Below, piece after piece: positions 1 through 13,559 of a stretch of DNA of 64,000 nt (its first letter is position 1; each line of letters opens with the position of its first letter). The notes under the pieces were generated by a model. It was not told the DNA's origin. It did no database searches and saw nothing but the letters and a program-made list of their open reading frames with translations. Position numbers and translations under genes: made by a program. The DNA comes from Chinchilla lanigera (Eukaryota; Chordata; Mammalia; Rodentia; Chinchillidae). The DNA lies in NCBI RefSeq assembly GCF_000276665.1, contig NW_004955438.1, positions 8,608,002 to 8,672,001 of the forward strand. The letters run 5' to 3'.

Positions 1-3000
1 TGCGGTCGTCAGAAAGCAAATATTTTTTCTCTGTCTTTTAGTTAGTAAATTATCAGCTGTAATTTTCTGCCATTGAATCAGTGTGTTTGTCCTGTGAGTA
101 TGGTGGACAATGACTCGGAACCTGAAGTAGGTGGCAGTGATGCCCAAGGGAGTAGTTCATCTGTGCAGATCCAACCCTACCTTAGTCTGAGGTGGTTCAG
201 TCCCAAACTTGTCCCCAGGCTTTTACTGTCTCACTGAGGCTGAGAAACTTTTACCCAGCTCATCCCACACAGCAGTCTTCCATCTAAATCAGGGCCGGTG
301 TTATTTTGGATGAGAATGTTAAGTGTGTGATTTGGTTCTGGAAGTTTCTTTGGGATGGAGTGAGTACATGCAATAGGGGAGTCTGACGAGTCTGACCTAG
401 AACCCCATACTTCACCTTCTGAGGCTCCTGACAGTTTTTCTAGTTCTTATTGAAATATTTCTTCAAGCTCAAAAGTATCTACTAATACCTGTTTTTCCCT
501 TAACATAGTATTTTAGAATAAATTAAGGGGTTCTGTAGTTCAAAAACTGGTCCACAACTTTGCTTACCATTTTAATAAATGCAAGGTAGCTTGGAATTGG
601 GGAAATAAAACTGTTATCTGCTTTACACTTGGCACTTGAGCCTCCCTGGAGGTTCCACCATGGAAAGGGTAGCTCAGTGGAGTGATGGGAGATGAAGAGT
701 TTGGAGCCTCTTGGCTATACGCCAGCACTTTTTCCAGTAAGCACTGGAAAGCCTGCCTTTGACTGTACATCCCCATGGGGCAAATGAACTGATAGCTAGA
801 GAACCTTCTGCTGCAGCTTGAAACCTCTGCAGAGGAGCTGCAGAGTGGAGGTGTTGAGGAGGGGGCCAGGACCTACCTCTGCTGGTTCTCAGTCACTTTC
901 TAGCCAGAGCATCACTATTACAGTCCTTCACTTTGTGAATGTCAGTTGTCTGCCTGTAAAGAAGAGATACTGCTGCTTACTATGCAGTGCTACAAAGAAT
1001 AAAGCAAGTACTATATGTTCAGGGCCTAGCACAGTGCCTCGAGGGCACGCCCTTGAAGGACTTCAGCAAACCTCTATTCCTTTTTGCCTTTAAAACTTCA
1101 TTTGTGAAGGCAAATTGTGGAATTGGTAAGGTTGCTTATTGACTGATTTGTTCAGAGATTTTGTTCAGGGACAAGTTTATTTATATGCTGCATTTCCTCT
1201 GATTAATGATCTCCCATTGAACTCACCATGACCTATAAGATGGTAAAATGATCTTCCTTTATTCATAATCTGTGCTATATTTGAAATTCTGGCTGACAGA
1301 CACAGCCTCAGGAAGTCATGACCAAGCCCTCAGTTACAAGGATATTTTTTTTTTCCAGATTGAAGGCTGTGTTAATTATGTGTGCTCTTATTTTCTTTTG
1401 AGCAGAAGAGCTATGTACTTTTATCCCTATAGTTATCTCTTGATGTCTCAAAGTATTGGGCTGTTTCCCTTCATTTGGATGGGGAAGGAGAGGCATTGTA
1501 ATTTGTCCAAAAGTGTTTGCTGTTTCCAAACATGGACAGAATGACTTATATTTAATGACTTATAATGACTTATAATGCTAAAGCATTACCATTGTTTTGT
1601 GTTTGGTGCTTGCAAACTTGAAACTTTAGGTATTATTAAAAGCTTTCAACACCTTCTCTTTGCCTTTGAAAAATAATCAGCATATTGCTTGCTTGTAGCA
1701 TTCTTTCAAGGAAAGCCAGAGACAGTGTGGTTTAGTTTCTGAAAATCTAATTCCAAATGCAATCGCAGTACAAACTGGTTATACCTTTTGGGGGTACGTT
1801 AACAGACTATTTCTCCTTCTTGTTTTTGTTTTCAAATGCATTTCATATTTTCAGCTCTCCATAGTAAAACTAATTACTTGCTTGATGGTGAAGATTTTTT
1901 TGCAGAACTGGAGAAAAGACATGATAGATACACCTTGAATGTATGCCAGATGTACCCACAAGCGCCCTGACAAAGAACGGTCAGAGGGGAACAGAAATTC
2001 ACACATCACACACACACACATTTTATCTTTCTGTTTAGAAAAAGTAGAAAGCCAGCTCTGTCCATGTGTGCTCCTGTTCTTAAATATTGTTGTTCCTCTA
2101 AATATAGTTCAGGACATTTGTCAGCGAACTGTGAATCTCTTGTTAAAAATAAAGTTGAAATTCAAATCTCAAAATAAATCAAGAGCTCACTGTAGCTCAT
2201 TGCCACTTACATTTTTCAGTTTGGGCTGCTGAATCTAGAGCCTGTGGAATTCCATTGTGGGTGACCTTATTTAAATAATTATACAAAGGCTATCAAATGT
2301 TATAAACCTAATGGCTACTTTTGCCATTTCAGGAGAATGCTAAAAAACTTAATTGATTTTTAAAGATATTCTTTATATTATATTTTATATATATATTATA
2401 CATAATGGAGACAAGGAAGTAAAATGATTCATTTACGATGACATATGAATCCATATTTTCTCTCTCTGCAATGCTTTTACAAAACTCTTGTTAACCCTGG
2501 AGTTGAGAATATCTTTGACATGCAGGATTCTTGTCACAAGATTGCCTCTGCTGTCTCTAAAAAGAGATGCATGTGTTTTTATTATTCCTTGCAGCCACGC
2601 ACCACTTCTGCATTCTGCTTTCTAGGCAACATACTCTCTTTTAGTCTGTGTATTAGCCTTCGAGGGTCATGCCTGGCCTTCAGAATGTGTGCTTTGCGTT
2701 TTTACTTTCTCGTTGTCAGTAGCACTTGCCTGAGAAGGTCAAGGATAAAATCTTGCTTCAATCAGCAAATGCCCACCCTTAGAGAGTTCATTGGAGCGGG
2801 AGTTGAAGAGGCAAGGGCCAGATGCTTTTCATGGTACACTCACTACCACCTTTTTGATATCACTGATGTGCAAAAGGACATTCACTTTGTTTCAAAACTA
2901 CATTGGCACCTTTGTTTGGTTTTGTCTTTATTTTCCCCCTGTTCTACATGTAACCATTCAGAAAGCTGCTAAGCATTCCACTGCAGCGGCTTTTGTGACT

Positions 3001-4179
3001 TGTGCCAGAGGAAAAAATCATAAGCACGCTGTATTAACCAGGCAGTGTAAAAGCATATTGCAAACATTATTATCGGAAGAGAACATCTTTACAAGCTGTA
3101 ATCATTTTGAGCACTAATAGCAGCAGGAACAGCGATAACCAGTGGATGATAAACTGAGAATGGATGCCTGAGTGTCTTCAGGAAATCAGCTTGTAAATCG
3201 GTGGCCAATGGGAGGGAAGGAGACACTGACTTAAATCTAGGCAAAATCTCCAACCTCTGACATGGACAGAGAAAAGAGATGTCCTGGCAATGTGAGGTGA
3301 ACAGGGTTGAGGAAAATAACAACCTATTGTAAGGTAGTTTCTGGTTATTTCCTACATTTGTTTTACCTGGCTCAATCTAGAGGCATTCTTCTACAAAAGG
3401 AGTATTGCTTAACATTATAGATATGCATGGAGTCACAGGCAGCTCTGCTGGATGGTGAAATACTGCCACCTTGTTATGATAGGGGTAAAATGAGTCCAGC
3501 TGACAGAAGGATGACTCTCCATGTTCATCAGAAAGGGTTGATGCTCCAAAACCTGGCAATCCTGGAAACCCCTAAGCAGCCGGATCGCATCCCTCAGGGT
3601 TGCAGCCTCAGGTCCCTGAAGTGCCTCATCGTTCCTGGCAGAAATCAGCTCTGGGAAGACACTTTGAAGTCCTCTTCTGAGAGGACTGGCATCTGCACGG
3701 AGTCTGTACTCCTTCCCCACTCTGCCTGGTGGATGAGACCCTCCTTCCAGCTGGCCCTGCTAGACCTGTGAGCCCCCTCCTTCCAGGCGCCGACTTTCAA
3801 GTTAGTGGGAGCTGCGCCTGGCTGGTGGGAGTGAGGAGTTGGAGGGGATTAGGAAGGCAGAACCCCTTCCACACTGCTGCGTGGGATTATAGGTTTTTGC
3901 TTCTCCCTCTCTTTCATAAACTTATTTTTGCTGTGAAATGTGTGTCTTCTGGCTAAAATAGAAAAGAATTGGCCTGGCTTTAAAGAACCCTCCATTACTA
4001 AGTTGTTTATACAGAGTGGACTGTGACGAGCAGCTGGCACCAACGTCACCAGTGCCAGGACTGGAAACTTGGGCATTTACCCATTTCATTTAGGCTTACA
4101 TTGTGTGCAGGCTGAGGAAGGGCTGGGGAATGTCAGAAAATTTACAAGCGAATCCTGATGCTCTCTCTCCTGTTGTCTC
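1..4179. other. Non-coding intronic stretch, mostly unique-looking
   Basis: Apart from the MIR at 925-1045, it holds a threefold AATGACTTAT direct repeat at 1540-1580, a short CA run near 2010 and a TA-rich spot near 2380-2400. The longest open frame (2445-2972, + strand) has no family resemblance. Confidence 0.6.
925..1045 (+). repeat. MIR SINE, 3' part
   Basis: A CTGCCTGTAAAGAAGAGATACT block, shortened here to TGCCTGTAAAGAAGAG, followed by CAGGGCCTAGCACAGTGCCT near 1020-1040 matches the second half of MIR. Confidence 0.55.
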
Positions 4180-4310
4180 ATTTTCCAACTACATGGAGCC
4201 AGTTGCTTCCCCTCTCAGAACCTGTCTTCCTTATCTGTAAAATGGAAACAGAACTCTTAGCTCTTAGGGCTGTTTGCAGGATTAGAGGATGTGGTATTCT
4301 TATGCACTTT
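4180..4310 (+). repeat. MIR SINE
   Basis: CAGAACCTGTCTTCCTTATC, TGTAAAATGGAAACAGAAC and GGGCTGTTTGCAGGATTAGA match the conserved core and following part of MIR. Confidence 0.75.
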
Positions 4311-6857
4311 ATGTGGTTCTGGTCCATCTCAACTTCTTCATATCTTATATCCGTTATCATTGATCAAGACTGTATTTACGACATGGTCGAACTTTTACTG
4401 AATATGAATTAGGGCTAAAGGGCAACCATTGATAGACTTTAAAAACAATACCACCAAAATAATTGTGAATACTTCTCTGTAAGTAGTACTCCAGATCCAG
4501 GGCAAGACTGTTATCCCATAAGTAGAAGATTGGGATTTTCTAAAATAAATGGCTACCGGAAGAGGATACCCGCATCATTTGTAGATTTGTCCTTGAGCAC
4601 GGCCCAGCCTGGTTTAAGTTGTCTCAGTTTTGTCACTCAGATTTGCTTCTTGTCTTTCTTTCTGTTTTTAGTTGTTTGGATTTCTCCCAAAGTATTTGTG
4701 GCTGAAATTCCTTTTGGACTCTGAGCTGCCTTTTTCGCATAAGCTTTGGACTGGAATCAATAGAATGTCAAGATGCCAGGCACATTCTGCCTAATAGCAG
4801 GTGGGTGTCTGCTGGACAGTGTGCCTGATTTGCCTGACAGTAACAAATTTAGGGCAGAATTAATGAGCCAGAGAAGGTACTGTTGATGTTGCAGGATTTC
4901 TGCAATTTCAGAAGTAACTTTGCTTTTCCCTTCTTATGGAATTCTGTTTGCACAAGAAGTATGCATTCATATATGTGTATAGGTATGCATGTAGCTTTTT
5001 ATAATACTTTTATTATTATGTTGAGTTAACTTATTATTGGAAAATTTTATTCACACATATTTAAAAGACTTTAGCAGGGTTTAAAGTAATGGTTGGTCTT
5101 AATTTGTTTAATGTTCAAACAGAAGAAAACATGCAAAAGTTTAGTAAATTACTAAAGTTTTTTTTATTGCATTTTACCAGGACACATTTTTGTTATGTAA
5201 AGGGCTCATGTTAGAGACTAACTGGTGGGCAGACAGCGGGTCTTTTGGGGTGGTAAGTAAAAGGGAATGCTGTTGGAACCAGATGCTATTCCCTTTGAAT
5301 CTTGCATCTGCTCTTTAGTGTGTGTTGAAAGCCCTCACTTCCTAAGTCCTTTTAAAGACTAGATGTAGAGACGCAAATAAAGATGCTTCATGTGTATCAT
5401 AGGTGCTGCATAAATACTGGTTTTCTAGCTAACCCATAGAGACAGAAGGCCAGAGTGATGATGTGGGTTTCTTTCATGGTGGTACATCTCCTGGCCTTTT
5501 TGTTGTTCTTGTCCTCTTGTGACAGCCTTTCTCTTGTTTCAGTTTTTAATTTCAAATATAAACTCATCTCTGTAACTCATACCTTCTAATTGTCAACCAC
5601 AAATAACTTTTAAATTTATGCGACCTCCCACAGTAGGATGCTATTAAAACATCCTCATCCAGCTTTGGGCAGAAGATGAAAAAATGGAAACGCCACTTAT
5701 GCAAAGCAGTACTCATTTGCTGGGAGATGGTCTGGAGGCAGCGGCAGGCACTTTGTATTCCAGATTCTAGAACAGAGCAAGTAGTGCTCTGAATGACAAG
5801 CTTCTGGCTACACATGGCTCATTATAGAATGCCACTTAGCCCAGGGAAGACCAGCCTCTCTCTTTAGTGGTCAAACAAAGGAAAAGAATAGCTTGCTGGT
5901 ACCGTGGTAGTTTCATTCAAACATTTTAGAAAACTCTACCACGTCTCTACTTCTTGAAAGAATATGGTGGGTGGTTATTCCCTTTTTGTAGGCTCACAGC
6001 CTCCACCTTCCTGGGCTTTCATAGTCCCAAGTACAAAAAAAGTTAGTACCTGAGATTAAAGAGCACTATTTTCATGGGGAAGGAAAGTTTAAATTCTCTG
6101 CATGAAATGATGACCTGATGCACGTCCTTATGAAGTTTGTTTTACAACATCAAGCTTTAAATTTACGGCATTGGACTTTATATAATAAAGTTATCAACTG
6201 TGATTCTGGGAAAGAACTGTTGGTTGATCTGTGAGGTTAGGAGAAGGGTGTCCCAAAGTTCTTTTCCTACATTTCATTTTGAATGAAAAGTTATAATATT
6301 TTGGATTATTTTGCAGTTTCATTATTTTGTATGTTCCACCCTCAGATGGGAGTTACAGCAAATGTGAAACTACGGCATTTCATTTTAGTTCAGGTCTTAG
6401 CCTTTGAGGGGTCCAAGTCTTGGCTGTGGTTGATAGCTGCACCTGCATCCATTCATCCACTCTGGTGCTAACATGTGTCTTGCTGTATAGTGAGGAACAT
6501 GGAATTGGATCTCCTTCCCGTGTAATCAGTACCACTCTGCAGTCCGTGTGACACACAGAGTTAAGTATATGTGTAGGTGCTGGAATTTTGGTATTATTCT
6601 GTTCAATAGCCACTCCTTTATATGCAACTTAGCCGTGTGATTATACGACATGTATATCCATGAATGTGTGGGCATATAAGATGTAGTTATGGTTTCTTTA
6701 AATTTACAATTCTCTATTAAAGTCACAGAAAGCTTCAGTTGGAGACCTGAGGAAAAGGTGGAAGTTATTTGCTCTTGAACTCTCATATATCTTTTTAAAC
6801 CCCATTTGTTGTTTTCATTTGTATTTTATATTTGTTTGAGGAAGTACACATGATGAA
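4311..6857. other. Non-coding intronic stretch
   Basis: AT-rich and unique-looking. I see no gene, RNA gene or clear repeat. Confidence 0.6.
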
Positions 6858-7110
6858 GTTGGTTAAGCAACAGTCTAGAGTCAGGACATTTGAGCTCAAA
6901 CGCCGTTCACATAAGTTTTGCGCAAGTCATGTATCCAATATTGGGCCAGTTTTTGCACGTGTTTTTGGGAATCACTGAGGAGCGAAGCTCAGAATACTAC
7001 TACTTAGGTTCAGTGAAGACATCTTAATCTACCTACTAGTCAGGTGCCTGGCACATGCTCAGCCATTCAAGAAATGGTAGCTACTGTCTTCATTGTAATC
7101 ATTTTCGTGA
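6858..7110 (+). repeat. MIR SINE, diverged
   Basis: GGTTAAGCAACAGTCTAGAG, CAAGTCATGTATCCAAT and GGTGCCTGGCACATGCTCAG fall in MIR order, with the centre poorly kept. Confidence 0.55.
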
Positions 7111-9299
7111 TATGCAGAGTGAGAATAATAATTAGTCTTATCTTAAGTAGTCCTTATAAGGACACCATGAGACACTGATATACAGATTTGCTCTGTGGGA
7201 ATTGCTCAGTAAATCCTGACTGTTTTTATTATTAACTCAAGAGGAAAGCACCTAACTTTGAGAACTATTAAATAGTGGCTATTCAAAGGAATATCATTCT
7301 ATAGGGTCTTATGCATGCTAGATATACTTTGATTTTTGCCATGTATTCCTATAATTTTCTGTCCCATTCTTCTATTTCAAAACTCTAGAGGTCCAAATGA
7401 AGCTACGTCCCTTTTCTTTCCTCCCTCCCTGCCCTTATCTAAAATAGAAAGCTCTCTGACAGGACAGAACTGGGGGAAATTCCCATGTGAGGAATGAAAT
7501 TGCCTGTGTGAAGGGTTAGGGCTTTAGGAACTCTGTGCAGAGAATCCCTGAAAGATAATCTCTCCAGGATGCTGAAAATTACAGGCAAAAATCGACTTTC
7601 AAGGTTAAACTGCTTCTCCCAGGACTTCTAGATATATACCTAAGGCCCATGCATTTACCTGTGGTGTCAACCTCATTTTTATGCTACATTGCAGTACAGA
7701 TAGAGAAGAACATATCGAACACATATATTTTATTAAATCAGAAATTAAAGAAACTCTTCATCAACTCCAGGATTCTTGCAGCTGTAAAGAGGATCAGTTG
7801 GTTTTCTCTGAATCATAGCTGCAAGGAGTTAATCCATTGAGCATCTGAAGGGCACTCTGCGCCCTGAACGGAATTCCAATGTGGCCTAACGCAATGAATT
7901 TTAGCAGCAAACACTCCTATTTTGGCAACCGTTGCTTGAAACACCAAATACTGCAAGAATCAGGCCACAGATGCCTTGGAGAGACAGACGCTCTGAGCAC
8001 ATCCCAGGACTCCTCCAGGATAAAGTGAGAAGCGCAGCTCCTGGCCCTCTTCAAGAATATTTCTTCAAAGCACTGTGCAAGGAAGGAAATAGAGCATCTT
8101 GTGCTGAGTGTTGACTCATGCTCCGGAAAGGGGAAAACAGGAATCTCTTGAGAATCAGGCAGCGGGAGCAGAACTTCTGCCAATCACAAGTTAATCTGAA
8201 GCTAATCGGAATCTGACAGTGGCTATGTGAATGTTCTAGGAGTAGCTGGTAATTGGCTTTAGTTTTGCTATTGATGGACTCTGTAGCATGGTGGATTATC
8301 TTTATCCTTTCAGTAAGATTTTTTATTTATCCGTCATGGAATATGGGCTCCCACACATGCACACCAGTGAGGTTGAAGGCTCCTGGAGCCAGGGCCTGCA
8401 CTTAAAGCACTGGTGCCTTAACCTTTCTGAGCTCTGGTGAACTGCGATTCCTTTGCTACTTGCCTGGAACATCAGTGTGAAGCAGTGAGTTGATTAATTT
8501 TTACACAGAACTAGGAAGGGCCTCTACTGAATGGAATGTGCATGGACCAGGTTGCACGCACATGTGTGATATATCAGGACGTATTTTCATGTTTAGATCA
8601 TTAGAAGAAGAAATTCCATGAAAAAATTGCTGAAAACTCTAACAGAAAAATGTAGGGGCCAATGAAAGCTGGGAAAGGCTTTTTGAATCATCCAGTGTCT
8701 TATTCCTGTAATTCTGGGAAGCAGCAGGCATGGAGTGCCTAGACTGGGTGATGTGAAACAGTCAGACTGTGAGGTTCTTCATTAGACAATCTGCCCTTCT
8801 CTCTCCCCTTCCTGCCTCTCAGGACGTGACAGTATGGCCTCCAGAGCCACGGAGGACAGACGTTCTTCTCTGGGCCCCAGTACCCGCTGCTCTGCTCACA
8901 GGCAGGCAGAGAATCGGCCACTGTGCAGTGGCTGGCGGCTGCTGCAGATGCCCTCTCTCTCTCACAGGGTCCTGAGTGTGCTCCGCGCGGCTTTCCGAGC
9001 CACGCAGCGTCGGTGTGCAGGTCTGCAGCTGCACTTAGGCGAGAATGCGGGTGGTTCAGGCGTCTCCGGCCCCACCTTCCCCAGGCCTTCTGTGTGGGAG
9101 CTATAGGAGGCTTTTGTACTACTGCTTTTCATTGCCAATGGGGCAGCATCCAAAAGGCAAAGTGGGAGTGGCTGCAGGAGTGGTGGAAGCAATGAATAAA
9201 GATATAAGAGCACTAAAAAGGCAAGCGACAGCAAAGGCCTCCGTAGCATGGTGAAAGCAGAAGGATATTTAACTTAGCACCGGGAAGTGTGATTGGCAT
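7111..9299. other. Non-coding intronic stretch with a CpG patch
   Basis: Ordinary sequence to 8.75 kb, then the GC- and CpG-rich patch described separately, then ordinary sequence. Overlapping short frames near 8.8-9.25 kb reflect GC content, not genes. Confidence 0.55.
8824..9075. promoter_or_regulatory. CpG-dense, GC-rich patch within the intron
   Basis: By hand count about 17 CpG dinucleotides lie in 250 bases, about 12 of them in 8975-9075, whereas the surrounding kilobases hold very few. A CCAAT motif follows near 9135. This could be a small intragenic CpG island or alternative promoter, or the remnant of an element that decayed late. No splice donor or coding frame was recognised. Confidence 0.35.
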
Positions 9300-9375
9300 T
9301 GTAGGCTGCTCCTCACTGGCTGAGGGACTCCAGGCCCAGGTTTCCTCCTTTGTAAAGTGGTGGCCCTAATCTACC
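9300..9375 (+). repeat. MIR SINE fragment
   Basis: AGGTTTCCTCCTTTGTAAAG, TGGTGGCCCTAATCTACC and the preceding ACTGGCTGAGGGACTCCAGG fit the MIR core. Confidence 0.5.
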
Positions 9376-10914
9376 TACAAGAGGGGGAGAAATGAAGGGA
9401 GCTGATGCCTGTCAAACCTTCTGTCATCAGCACCACATAAGCCTGTCCCCTTGGAAGCCTTCTTTCCTCAGGGGCAACTGAGTACAATATCTGCCCTGTG
9501 GGTTGAAAGAGAACAACCATTTACTCTGTCTTTTTATTTCTCTCACTGATCTCTTTCAGGTGTGGTTTATTCCAGACCAGCACTTTTCAGGGTGGTCTTC
9601 ACATTAGACTACACTTATCCTGCCTTCCCTACTCCTAGGGAGCTGTTTAGTGTACCGTTCTAACACTTGAGATTATCTTCATTTTTAAAAGGTGAAACTT
9701 TTTTCATTTCCAAGCACAAGTGTAAGGCATATTTATTGTGGATAATTAAGACTATCTAAAGGCAAAGGGTCAAATAATCATCCGTTGTAATATCAGCACC
9801 CAGAATGGATCATCCCATGCTATCGTTGAGTATGTATGTGAGTGTGTGGGGGGATAGGGAACCTTACTATATAAAATATTTCTAATGTATTATTTAGGGC
9901 TCTTGAGGCTGCAAAGTAGTTTTCATAGAATGAGTAGAGGTGATTTTTTTTTTCCTATTTAGCTAAATCTAAAGCTCAAGAGGTTTGTTAAGGAGAGAGA
10001 TGAAGCTACAAGTCTTTCTTCAATTTCTTCCCAGAACCTCGCCTGAGGTCAAGGTGAAGAGCTGGGAAATGAAAGATGAGTGGCTGCCTTGTCCTCTTTT
10101 GCTCCTCTTCAGGAGTAACAGCATTTCTGCTTTGTACTGTCAGTGACAAGGGAAGCAAATATTCTGATCTACCAGCGGTGATAGAAATATAAAGGACAGC
10201 GTGCATTTAAATGAAAAATACTGCTTTAAGAAAAGACACATTACCAGTAACAGTGGGATAAGTGTGTTCCAAGTGAGGGAGACTAGTTTGTGTACTTTGA
10301 AGGAAGGTGAACCCCAAAGTGTTTCTTACTGTAATTATTTTGTAATTTCAACCTTCGTTGTATGTGATGATCAGCCCTTGTTGTTCAACTGTTTATGAAC
10401 GTTTCTGTCAAGTAAAGCACCCTGGTGCATCGTCACCCATCTTCTTCACCAAAGCTTGCATCTATGACTTCTGGCTCTTCCTTAAAATCAAAGTGACCAT
10501 GAAATGTAAACATTTTGAATTGAATGAAGCATCTAGGCAGTTTCAATAGCACGACTAAAGGCAGTCACAAAAGCAGACTTCCTGAACTGCTTCAGAAAAT
10601 GGTAAGATGGTGGGATAAGTGTGTTTGAAGTGAGGGGGAGTATTTTGATGGAGATTAATGCCAACGTGTCTTAATGTAATAAATAAAAGAAAAACACTCA
10701 CTATATTTTTTATCACATCTTATATTTAGCTCATTGGCAGTGATACTACTTGCATTTAATTAATGTATAAACATTTTAATTATATACTTGTTTATATATA
10801 AGTAATATATAGTCAGTGCACATATATAGTATGTGTGTACTATATATATATTCATATAGTATGTATAAAACACATATTATGTATAAATATGTGAATAGTT
10901 CTTACAATCACTCT
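9376..10914. other. Non-coding intronic stretch
   Basis: Nothing recognised except the TA-rich tract at 10.78-10.89 kb. Confidence 0.6.
10781..10893. repeat. TA-rich low-complexity tract
   Basis: Alternating TA stretches with short TG steps, including ACTATATATATATTC. It carries no gene. Confidence 0.8.
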
Positions 10915-11040
10915 ATGATACACGTTTATGTTATTCTTATTTTCCAGCTGAGGTAAATGAGGCACAGAGAGGTTAAATAACTGCTCAGAAATCACACAGC
11001 CAGTAAACACTGGAGTCAAGTTTCAATCTTAAAGGATCTT
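10915..11040 (+). repeat. MIR-family SINE
   Basis: TTATTTTCCAGCTGAGGTAA, GAGGCACAGAGAGGTTAAAT and AATCACACAGCCAGTAAACA are the hallmark run of a MIR-family (MIR3-like) element. Confidence 0.8.
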
Positions 11041-11881
11041 AGAGTTTGAGCTTTTATCTACTCTGCTTACTGGATTGAAAATGATGGGTCAGAAAACAAT
11101 GCTCCCTCAGCGGGCATAAAGTTTCATGTACACAAGATGAACACATTTGGAACTCTACCTTAACACTGTACTTATATTTAAAAAATACTTTATTAAACAC
11201 CTAAAAATTTTTAAAGGGATAGATATGATAAATGTAACTGCTATAATACTATTTATGAAACCAGAAATTGGGAGATTCAGAGTCCTGAAAAAACTCACCT
11301 TTCTTCATATACCAGTTTTCCATAGTTTAGGAACTGAAAATGTGGCATTTATACACATATGCATGTATTATATAAAGTTATACAGCTATAATTTTTGCAT
11401 CTGTAAAAGGAATTTTTTAAAAAGATGTCATTTTGTCTACCTTTTTTTTTTTCTTTTAACGATTGAAACACTACCACCAGTCAGGTAGATTCTCAAGGGC
11501 ACTGTCAAACTGACGTTAGTTTAGTAATGGTCCCGGCATTTTATTATCTCCCATGATATTTCTCAAAGCAACAAGAAAAGTTCACATCCAAAAGGGTGAA
11601 AGCAGATAAGCTGGTACTCATGGCTCTCCGTGAGGCAGGGGAATCCCCAGGGAGCTGGTGAGTGTCAGAAATAGTGGATTTATTTCTGTATTCAGTTGGT
11701 TTTCCTTTACGGAACAGAATTCGCCAGTCTGGCTATAGGGAAATCACACTATATTATCCAATATAAAATTGATAGTCTCTTGCCTATATTTCAGTCAGAG
11801 GTGTTGTGACTGTCCTTCTTAACATCAAAAGAGGAAGCTCAGATTTTGTTTCCAAAATGAGATTTGAAAACAAATGTGCAT

Positions 11882-11891
11882 ACACACGTAC

Positions 11892-11925
<34 letters not shown>
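11882..11925. repeat. (CA)n microsatellite
   Basis: A run of CA dinucleotides with two single-base interruptions. Confidence 0.95.
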
Positions 11926-12438
11926 CTTTATACCCAAACATGCAGCATTCCAGGAATTGGGCACAAGTGGATTTTAGCTTTAAAACTGCTTTGTCATCCA
12001 GTTTGTACCTAGCTAAGGAGTGAAACAGAACTAAAAGCCGGGCTCATCTTGGTCACTCTAATGGGCAGTGGCGGCCGATACCACTGTGCCCATCGTTCCT
12101 CAGAGTTCCCGCGGAAGCGTTTCATCACCTCGCTGAGACCTGCCTTATTTATTTATTTTTGTATATTTGCTGAATAATCTTCTAGTTTCTGGCTCTCTCC
12201 ACCACCAAAAGCAGAAAGACATAATAGATTCCTAGGCCATCTTAACAGGGACTTGCTCTACAAGTGCCAGCTATTGCAACAAATTAAAGGACTTGACCAC
12301 GGAATTTTTTTTTCCCCCAAGTCAAGATTTTGCTGTTAGCAGAACCCTACCACTAACTCAACAGACGAATGCACACTGCCTCTTTAAATGTGGTCCCAAC
12401 TGACGTTTTAAACCAACCAAATCAAAACCCCTAAAACT

Positions 12439-12455
12439 AAAAAAAAAAAAAAAAA
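12439..12455. repeat. Poly(A) run of 17
   Basis: It is preceded by CCCCTAAAACT. It may be the tail of an unrecognised retroposed sequence on the + strand. Confidence 0.8.
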
Positions 12456-12869
12456 CCACCTCAGCTTTAGAATAACAGTTCATATTTCAAAAACCATATT
12501 AACATGATAATGATTTTAATATCATGTTAGGCATAACTTTCTCCTTCTTAATCTTCTAATTAGTAAGGTATCTGGAACTCTGGCATGAAAATAATAAGGA
12601 AATGCTCTGAGGGGATTCCTTGTATTTTAACTTTCTTCCCAATTCATGGGATTAGATTAAAATATTCTAAAATGAATCAGCTGTGACTATTTGAGTACTA
12701 ACTTTTATTTTCTTAATACAATAATAAATTTGAAGTTTGAGTGTTCATTTTTATAGCCTCCTGGAGAGCCCTTTTCACTCCTCATGTGTTCTTAAGTGAA
12801 AGACTTGTTATTATTAAGATTGATATCAATAAACTTAATCCAAGAAGCATTCCAACAACTAGATGAAGT

Positions 12870-12995
12870 GCTTTGTTCTAGCTATTTCTTATAATATCCT
12901 ACTTACCCTTCGAACAGTGAGTACTGCTGTTTTTATTTTGGTATTATACAGATAAGAAGCCTTGAATTTTCAGAAATTCTGTAACTTCGACAAGG
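12870..12995 (+). repeat. MIR-family SINE, diverged
   Basis: TTATACAGATAAGAAGCCTT and TTCTGTAACTTCGACAAGGC resemble the MIR-family 'gaggctcagagaggtt' segment in decayed form. Confidence 0.4.
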
Positions 12996-13009
12996 CCTGT
13001 ATAGGTTAG

Positions 13010-13480
13010 GGTGCTCTAGAGGAAAAAAATTGAGCATTATATATAATTATTTATGGGAACAGATTTATTAGGTCTACAAGATCAGAGGCAGAGGTTCCAC
13101 AGTAGCTATCTACAAGCTGGAGGGTTGGAGGATACGGTAGCCGCACAGTCCAAAAAGCTGGACTCGGCAGAACAAAAGGAATCAAGGATATAGCACCAGT
13201 CCAAGACTGAAGGCCTGGAAGCTCCCTATAGACTCACTAGTGTGAGTGGCATTGGGAGGCCGAAGCAACTGGAGTCTGATGTCCATCAGCAAGAGCAGTG
13301 AAAGACGTGCTCCTTCAACCTGAGCGGAGTTGCCGAAAAACGTACTGAACTTCCTTTTTCTTTCCCTTTCATTGTACCGGGCCATAGGCACAATGGATGG
13401 TGCTACCTCCAGTCAAGAGTGATTCTCCCCTCCTGTTTGCTGGCTAGTATGCCGGTCATTTCTGGAACTACTCCATAGAT
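13010..13480 (-). repeat. Ancient interspersed repeat, class uncertain
   Basis: It opens with TTAGGGTGCTCTAGAGGAAA and a TTTATTAGGTCTACAAG block, followed by GGAGGTTCC/CTGGAGG and AAGGCCTGGAAGC blocks. This is the layout of a common mammalian repeat seen in reverse. It lies directly beside the B1-dID at 13.56 kb. The right-hand limit is unclear. Confidence 0.5.
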
Positions 13481-13559
13481 AGGTCCAAAAGCATGCTTTA
13501 CTGATCCACTAGGTCTAGACTGATCTGGTCTTGTCTTTTCTCTTTTGTTAAGCAGAAAG

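Larger units (their letters stand above)
11041..12869. other. Non-coding intronic stretch
   Basis: It holds the CA microsatellite, a small CpG cluster at 12071-12135 and a poly(A) run at 12439. No gene seen. Confidence 0.6.

Noticed and set aside
2445..2972. 175-codon open frame on the + strand
   Set aside because: No domain or family resemblance, an odd Cys/Ser/Phe-rich composition, and no splice or promoter context. It is best explained as chance.
12071..12135. Small CpG cluster as a CpG island
   Set aside because: About seven CpG in 65 bases, too short to call, with no other promoter feature.
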